Part shown: one piece after another, positions 57,179 to 64,000 of the stretch
How positions within the stretch are numbered: position 1 is the stretch's first letter
How the letters are laid out: each line of letters opens with the position of its first letter
Assembly: GCF_018143015.1 (NCBI RefSeq)
Contig: NC_054750.1
Location: forward strand, 6,369,501-6,433,500
Length of the DNA stretch: 64,000 nt
Source of the DNA: Lytechinus variegatus
Lineage: Eukaryota; Echinodermata; Echinoidea; Temnopleuroida; Toxopneustidae
Reading direction: 5' to 3'
Made by a program: the position numbers and the translations under genes
The notes under the pieces: model-generated
What the model was told of the DNA's origin: nothing
Seen by the model: the letters and a program-made list of their open reading frames with translations, nothing else
Databases searched by the model: none

Positions 57179-60100
57179 GTATGCAATGACAATTTCATTT
57201 TATTTCTGCCCTACCTGTATTCACTCACTTCGTTCGCTCGTAGCCTTTAAGAAATTTTGCCCCATACGCTATGTCTGGTCCCTCTTCTTTTTTTTTTGCC
57301 TCATTGCGCTACTGTACCCATCAATGAGGAAGTTTCAATTGAATCAATATTGATCAAGTGATCAGTGCGGTTGCGATACAAAATGCAATTTATGAATACA
57401 ATTTATCATTTTTATTGCGATACGATATGAGTCGAGAAATTGTAGATGTATACAGCGGCACCTGTTATTTTAAAGGTTGTGTTTAGCACGTTTAGAGAGA
57501 CCATGTATGTTTTATATGTATAATGAAGAAACGAAGGAACAAATAATTTCTTGAAAAAGATTTTAAAAAACACAAAAACAGGGGATATACTGTACAGAAA
57601 AAGATACAAGGAGCTGCACTCAAAAACAAATCAGTCAAAAATGACTAGTTCATAGGGTCAGCTGGGTGCAACTGTTATTCTAGTCATATTTGACTAGTAT
57701 AGTCGTATTTTACTAGAACATGGTTATTACTGACTGGAATATATGTCAGAAATGTGACTAACAGTGATTGCCATATCAGTTGCACCCAGCTGACTACTGG
57801 TCTAGTCAATTTGACTGATTTGTTTTAAGAGTGGTGTGTAGATAAGGGGAAATGTAGGCTTATTATTCTTTTTGGTTCACTAAACTATATTCAGATAGTT
57901 GTATTTCAGTCTTTAGAACCTGAAATTTTATTTCCATTTCAAACAACTATAGATTATACTAAGATTGACATATAATGTATTTCCTTCTAAGGTGATGATC
58001 ATCCCACTGGTCGTCACCAGTTTGATCGCCGGTATGGCGTCGCTTGACAGGCAAGCCTCGGGCAAGCTGGGTCTCCGAGCCGTCCTCTACTACTTTACGA
58101 CCACTTTTATCGCAGTCATCCTCGGGATCATCCTCGTGATGACCATTCGACCAGGGGCTCGAGGAAGCAAGGACGACATCGACTCCTCAGGCGACGTCGA
58201 AAGTGTCAATACGGCTGATGCCTTCCTCGATCTCCTGCGGTAAGTTAAAACATCCCAAAAGTCCAATTAAAAAAAGCTCAAACTTAGTTTTAACTCCTAA
58301 TACCGTTCTTTCAAACGCTGTTTAATCCGATAGTTTTAAACATCTTCCTAATGTTATGAATTATTGCATTTAACTTTTGCTAAAGCAAACGATACTTCTG
58401 AAAGGTTGTCTGTCGAAAGATTTGCCATTCTTTTACAGTGATGTGTTTTCCTGAATGTCCTCGTACTATGAAAAAAAAAGATTCAGATTTCATGAACCTT
58501 TAATCGTTTTTTTTTTAATCAAATTTATAAGGGGTCCCCTGCAAAACTGGCAAGGGATCTGTCAAATATTGTTGTATTACTTTCCCAATCCCCAGCTATC
58601 CTGTATTTGAAACCGACTTCATAATTACATCGATGTAAATAAGATAGAAGGTTATTATTGTACAGTGCGTCCCACAAAAAACGAAACAAGATTTATCATA
58701 ACTTAATCACAAATAAAATAGACAAGTGACCTATCATTGTAAAGCTTTGAATCTCTTCTTTTATCTGAAATTAATTAAATTATTTCTCATTCACGCACGA
58801 GTGAGAAAAAACAATTTGAAGAAAGGATACCAAAAACTCATTTGGCGGGGGTATCTGAATTTCAAAAAGAAAATCACATGCCTAAAAAGTTCAATATCTG
58901 CTCTTTTATTTGATACCTTAATCACAGAAAATGGTCGAGAAAAGTTCTGTTCCCTCGAAACAATGCTTGTATTTCCATAATTTCATTAAATAAACGTATT
59001 TTCACCGGTTTCCCACAGAAGCTATCGCACGGTTAACAAAAGACTTAATGCATGGCTAATCGTCAACAAAACAGAGTGTCGAGTGACTCGGAACGCTAGC
59101 CTGTAAAACCTCTTCATTTTATGAAATTATTGAAATTAAAACTTTATTTCAAATAACCAGAACTTTGTTATTTCTTTACCATTTTCTGTAGTTGAGGTAT
59201 CAAATTAAAGAGCAGATATTGAACTTTTTACAAATGTGTTTTTTTTAACTCAGATACAGCCCGCCAAGTGACCTTTGGGTATCCCCTCTTCAAATTGTTT
59301 TTGCTCACTCATGCGTGAATGAAAAATAATTTGAGTAATTTCAGATGAAAGAAGAGATTCTAAGTTTTACAATGGTAGGTCACTTGTCTATTGTATTTGT
59401 GATTAAATTATGATAAATCGATAAATCTCGGTTCCGTTTTTTTTTGGGACGCACTGTATATTTGCTTATATTATCATAGTAATTATAGTCAGTAATGATC
59501 AGTTAGTCTATTCATATCTGTTTCGATTTCTTTCAGCGCTGAAGATATTCTTGTTCATGACACTAGTGCTATCTATGCCAGACTATAAAGTAATACAAAA
59601 GTGAAACCAATAATTAGTAAAGAATAAAGATTTTTTTCTTTAACTTTAAAATCATTTCTGGATTAGCCGGATCTGCATTATTTACAGGAAGTTGGAAGGT
59701 GATTAGGAAATCCGAATAATTATTTGAGGAAAAATCTTTATAATCCCTGAATTATTTCAAGGCAATTCTTAATTCCGTTCTCTCCTAGAACAAGCATACA
59801 ATATCAATACACTCTTTGTTCAATAAATGGTGTAAAAGAGCGGGATTTTTCTTTGCACTCATCTGGGTGAGCAAAATTATCTAGTATATCCGTGTTCACA
59901 CAGATGGCTATACCACATGGCATATGGTTTGTTTAATAAAATGTATAAAAAAATACTAACTAAAAGAGGGCAATTCTTCGGTATGATTATTGAGCTCAAT
60001 GTCTATCGTTTTACGACATTGAATAACAAAAGATACATTTTTGTAAATATTTCTCTTGGAGTCATTGCGGAATAAATGAGATTATTATACAGGGATCAGC

Positions 60101-61782
60101 AATAAATAGGTCAATGTATTAACAATATTATGATATACAGGTCTAGAATTTCAGTATTGGCCAAAACGAGTTATATGGTGCCTGTTGGTGGTTCATAATC
60201 GATATGAGCATGATAAATACAAATATAAAATCATCATAAAAGTGCCCCATGAAAGGGCTCTGAAATATGAGGCAGTGATTCTGGGGACGTAGGAGTGGGA
60301 TGGGTAGGGGATGAGTTTGGTAGAAAAGTATATTATTTACGATATTGGTTATTGCAGTGCCCTTCCATGCTGGTACATGTAAATCTTGGATAGGGGGGGG
60401 GGGCATTTCTTATCAATTAAAGTGTCATTTTCCAACAAAATAGGACAAGTCTCAGAGATAAATATCATTGACGGACATTAATGTGATTAAAATGGGCACT
60501 TTTACTGATTCAAAAGAAAATGAAAAGTAAATCGAATAAAATATAATTCTAGCTTAACATGGGGCTTCATTTTTATGTACTACTGGTTATACACCGTATC
60601 AATTTTTTAACGATGGGTCTTTATAGATCTTTGATAATAATTCATGAGCTATATAAATACGTTTGTGAGAAGAAGGTGATGTTTTTATGGTGCTACTATA
60701 ATCAAACATGAAAGATAGATATAGGTCTAACGCAATATGTTTAAGCCAAGGCAACCGTATTTCTAGAGATGTATTTTTTTTTTTTTTTTACAATATAACT
60801 CAAAGACGATCTGATGATGGTGACCAGGGGTGGATGCTTCTATTGTGGTTACCTTTGAACTTTTCTTTTATTCATTTTTTTTTTTTGGGGGGGGCTTAAT
60901 GGAAATGTTGCATCCCCACTCCCCACCTCAACCCGGCTCCTCTCCCCGATGGTAAACACATGAGTTTTCCTTTCTCACCAATTGACTGTGATTGGCAATG
61001 TGTTGGCGGCAAATAGGTGGAAAATTGAATTACAAATACAGTAAGAACTGCGTCTGTGTTTGCTATAATGACGGAAGAACAAATATTAAAATCTAAGCAT
61101 CAAAAGTATTACCCATACTGAAGGATTAAGGATGAATTTCTTCCCTTTTGTCACCGATGTTTGGTAAAGCAGATCTTTCGACCTACACCTTCGTACATCA
61201 CAAAGGAATCTCAAACCCGGATTGTAGGAGAATCAAATATTTAGTTAATTTTACAAACATTTGAAAAGAGGACCACACCCACTCTTTATAAACATCTTTC
61301 ACTCCTTGTTCAAATCATCTTGGTTTCGAAAAGTTTGGAAAATTTTGCGGTCTCTACACAGTAACTATGCTGCTTAAAATTTTATAAAACGTTGTTTATT
61401 ATATGAACTTTTTAAAGCTTTTTAAACAACTTTTTTAATTGTTTCAAAAGTTTGAACAATAGTTGTTAGAGTGATGGGCTTAAACGATGTGCTTAAAATT
61501 TTAAACAACGTTTTTACAGTGTTGGGCAAGGTAGAGTTAGATCCAGTCCCGAGCACCGCTGTAGTCTACATGTCCAAACTATATGCAACAAATTCAACAA
61601 CTTTGATAAGTTTAAGGCCAGGAATAGATCTTTTTAATACAAAGAGAAAAGAGGTAAAATTCGAGAAAAAAAATCCACACATTGTTTCTCCATTTGAAAA
61701 AATTAATGATTGTGTTTTACCATTTATATCCATTAACAGAATGATGTTCCCGCCAAATATCATCGAGGCAACATTCAGGACT
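56942..61782 (+). CDS. SLC1 / excitatory amino-acid transporter-like protein, 5' part (three exons, continues outside)
   Basis: Exons 56942-57178, 57992-58239 and 61740-61782 join with phases 0, 2, 0 into 176 residues. The N-terminus is cytosolic, followed by TM1 (NLLLILMILSLILGCCVGF), the exon junction MLK-VMIIPLVVTSLIAGMASLD (TM2, strongly conserved in SLC1), RQASGKLGLRAVLYY, TM3, and DLLR-MMFPPNIIEATFRT, matching the (N/M)(M/L)FPPN motif before the extracellular loop of EAATs. Family members are sodium-coupled plasma-membrane carriers for glutamate/aspartate or neutral amino acids. The binding residues (HP1/HP2, NMDGT) would be in later exons, so the substrate cannot be judged. Confidence 0.9.
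57617..57833. mobile_element. MITE, family H (CACTCAAAAACAAATCAGTCA)
   Basis: Left CACTCAAAAACAAATCAGTC then AAAAATGACTAG; right CTAGTCAATTTGACTGATTT then GTTTTAAGAGTG. Internal CAGCTGGGTGCAACTG / CAGTTGCACCCAGCTG pair perfectly. 217 bp in EAAT-like intron 1. Confidence 0.88.
57992..58239 (+). CDS. EAAT-like exon 2
   Basis: Acceptor TTCTAAG|GTG, donor GCG|GTAAGT. TM2-TM3 with an acidic/serine-rich stretch (SKDDIDSSGDVESVNTADAF) in the loop, ending DLL plus two bases. Confidence 0.92.
58661..59458. mobile_element. Long-TIR element flanked by TA (Tc1/mariner-type)
   Basis: TA + CAGTGCGTCCCACAAAAAAC at left; TTTTTTTTTGGGACGCACTG + TA at right. Inverted similarity spans about 270 bp per arm (TAGACAAGTGACCTATCATTG / inverse, CTCATTCACGCACGAGTGAG / inverse). 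About 800 bp in EAAT-like intron 2; no transposase frame. Confidence 0.85.
59459..61738. other. EAAT-like intron 2, remaining part
   Basis: A possible inverted-repeat element at about 61359-61522 (CTTAAAATTTTATAAAACGTTG faces GCTTAAAATTTTAAACAACG near CAGTG ends). Otherwise AT-rich with T and G runs. No further exon recognised. Confidence 0.4.
61740..61782 (+). CDS. EAAT-like exon 3 (43 nt)
   Basis: Acceptor TTAACAG|A and donor ACT|GTAAGT. R-MMFPPNIIEATFRT is exactly what follows DLLR in the family, and the phase fits. The next exon was not found before the window ends. Confidence 0.82.
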
Positions 61783-62944
61783 GTAAGTCAATTATCAATC
61801 AAGCGACCAATTGAATTGATTGTTTCACTCACATTCATTTATTCATTCACTCATTGCGGTTTTTATGCAATTTTTTTATTTAAGCATTTGTTTATTCTAT
61901 TAATTTATTCCCTTTATTTCTATATTCGTTCAATTATTTATATTATCATCTTTATCATATTTACCTACATTTCTTTATGTCAATAATATAGTGAAAAGAA
62001 ATGATCACATACTCTCAATAAAATGTGATTAAATTAATATGCTTAAGTGTCTTTTTTAATATGGTCGCTCGTATATCTGTTTACTACTTTGTTTACGATT
62101 TCTCGTTTGTTTTTGAATATTTAATGGATAAAAAAATTGAATAAATAAAATAAACATCTGTGAATCAATTTGGTGAGACTTCAATACTAAAAACGCTGGT
62201 ACAAGTCAACTCAAGGTAGCAAATATTGAGTCAGTGTCATTTGATCAGTTTCTATTTTTCTTTCTTTTTTTAGGTCAGATTTATCCTTGACGTTGTCCAA
62301 ATATCTGGGGGGCGTGCTCAGTGCCAAAATGAGCAAAACATTTTGAGGAGGGCAGATATGGATATGGTGGATGGAGCAAAAGTTCTAAAAAGATGCGAGT
62401 GCGAGAGAGCTAAATTGTTTTTTGAACAAAAATCGTATTTTTTAAAAATAGATTTCGACATGATGAAATCCAGAAATCATTATTATATGTACCCCTTTTT
62501 CCTTTTCCTTCTTCTCTCTTTTTTTTGTCGAGGGAAAATTTTGAGAGGCCATGGCCCCCAAGCCCCCCCCCCATCTGTGCGCCAGTGGGTTACCCAATCA
62601 AAATTTGTAACAAAATAACAATAGATATATTAATTATACTTGAATTTGCATATTTCTTTATCTACCCGTCTATTTGAATGAATGCCACAACAAGCCCATG
62701 AGCGCAAATTATAACTTTTAATTTAAGCTGCTCGGATATAGATATGCATGTAACTACGATATGACCTCTTAATCCAAAATATCCGAATCAATAAATGGCA
62801 AAGAAATCTACCGGATATGAATTTGATCCGAGTTAATGGCATGGATCATATTCCATATGTTCAATCCGAAAGGAGCAAATCAGAGTACATGTTTCCTATG
62901 TTTATTCTAATCCATTTATAAGTTAATTTTAATGCTAGGTTGTT
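61783..62944. other. EAAT-like intron 3 start; dispersed repeat at about 62305-62600
   Basis: 62305-62600 has GGGCGTGCTCAGTGCC, GAGGCCATGGCCCCCAAGCC and a C run, typical of a dispersed non-coding repeat; no exon was found. Confidence 0.4.
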
Positions 62945-63205
62945 AAATGGGAAGATCATCCTGACGAAAGTTTGTACAAAAGGAAAATACTGGTGAAAGT
63001 TTGACGAAAATCCATTAAAGATTAACAAAATTATTAGGATCCATTTTTGCTTTTATTTGTATTTGTGACGTCGTATACGAGCAGTTGCCCAATATTTTAT
63101 GTAATGTAAAATGCATAAATTTTATTTTTTGTAGTTGTTTACGGCGACTATTTTTTTTTTACTTTTAGGGGCGGTATAATGTTTTTGTTGATACACTTAA
63201 AGGTA
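62945..63205. mobile_element. Family K element, partial copy
   Basis: AAGATCATCCTGACGAAAGT, GTGAAAGTTTGACGAAAATC, TTTGTGACGTCGTATACG, AGCAGTTGCCCAATATTTTA and ATGCATAAATTTTA in family order. Confidence 0.55.
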
Positions 63206-64000
63206 CAATAAAACCTATTTTCAATTTTGAAAAGAAAATAACATTTCATTGATTTATTTTATTCACGATACATGGGAAGATGCCCGCAGATGGCGTCACC
63301 GATCAACAAGTTAAAACTCTAACAACTCTTTATATCTTTGATGGAATTTCTGAATCAATAGGCCTACATTTTCTAATTTTTGGAGGGGCTATTTTTACGA
63401 TAAAATTTTGTGATGGAGAAGTTCCCATTTGACTAAGTGCCAAGTTTTGTGCTCTACGTAAACAAGAATCATCAAGTTATTAGAGTGAAAACGTGAAGTA
63501 AAGGGAAAAAAGAAGGAAGAGGAAAAGAAAAAGGAATATCAAGAAAATGCAACGTAAAAATAACGAAAAGTACAAAAAGAAAGGGAAAATTAATTAGGAA
63601 AATACTGGATGTATCAAAGTGAAACAAAAGAGACAAGAAAAATATGGAAAGGGTAAATTAATGGAAGAAAATAATAATTGTGATAGATCGTTGATCTAAG
63701 GATGTTGAAATTTGATTTTAAGTGTGTGCAAAATGAAGAATGTATTCATGATAGTATTGCTTCCCTCCTAGTTTTAACTTCGTCAGTTTTTATCTAACAG
63801 CTGGCAGTTCTTGAAATAACCACAATTATGATTAATATCGCTAATAATGCTTTATATTTTAGTTTAGATACATCTGTTTTAATACCCTGAATCTATTTTG
63901 AGATGAAGAAATTGTGACATGTTCGATCAAATTATGATGAAATATCAACGTTTAGAATCTATTATTTATGATGTCCCTTTGTAAAAGATTGAATGGAACA
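63206..64000. other. EAAT-like intron 3, end of window
   Basis: AT-rich with an A/G-rich tract at about 63500-63600. No exon recognised. Confidence 0.4.

Noticed and set aside
61471..61986. 171-codon ORF through EAAT-like exon 3
   Set aside because: Only 61740-61782 matches the family; the rest is intron read-through.
62273..62340. Possible next EAAT-like exon after a T-rich tract and TTTAG|GTCAG
   Set aside because: The translation does not resemble the SLC1 loop or TM4, and the sequence belongs to a dispersed non-coding repeat.

Overview
The window looks like AT-rich nuclear DNA from an invertebrate deuterostome, most likely an echinoderm such as a sea urchin. This is inferred from three intron-split animal genes with GT/AG junctions, kilobase-scale introns, and a dense mix of short palindromic transposons, tRNA-derived SINEs and microsatellites. 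No species call is possible from sequence alone. There are no prokaryotic features (operons, CRISPR, IS elements).

Layout. (1) 669-33309, plus strand: a six-exon SLC16/monocarboxylate-transporter-like gene (570 codons as assembled). Its introns of 10.2, 4.4, 0.5, 11.6 and 4.3 kb hold most of the repeats. (2) 38772-44073, minus strand: a three-exon sulfotransferase-like P-loop enzyme (about 316 aa), complete. (3) 44690-47195: a Harbinger/PIF-type transposon with a broken Myb/SANT-like ORF, itself split by a 1.4 kb hAT-type element carrying an exact 8-bp target duplication; a second Harbinger end abuts it tail-to-tail. (4) 53400-53860, minus strand: a decayed non-LTR reverse-transcriptase fragment. 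(5) 56942 to beyond 61782, plus strand: the first three coding exons (176 aa) of an SLC1/EAAT-type glutamate transporter, with a TATA-like box and a perfect NRF-1-type palindrome upstream. The remaining exons lie outside the window.

The three genes are membrane-transport or conjugation functions with no evident shared pathway; ordinary animal gene neighbours are the simplest reading. Exons were joined by splice phase: every junction keeps frame, and the assembled proteins read through without stops.

Most of the rest is repeats: at least ten families of non-autonomous inverted-repeat elements (several present two to six times here), two clear SINEs plus one tRNA-like fragment, two probable non-LTR 3' tails, and simple repeats. 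I found no convincing new biological system. The most informative unusual items are the nested Harbinger/hAT structure, a possible missed microexon in the SLC16 gene, two in-frame alternative donors in the sulfotransferase, and several highly palindromic repeat families.
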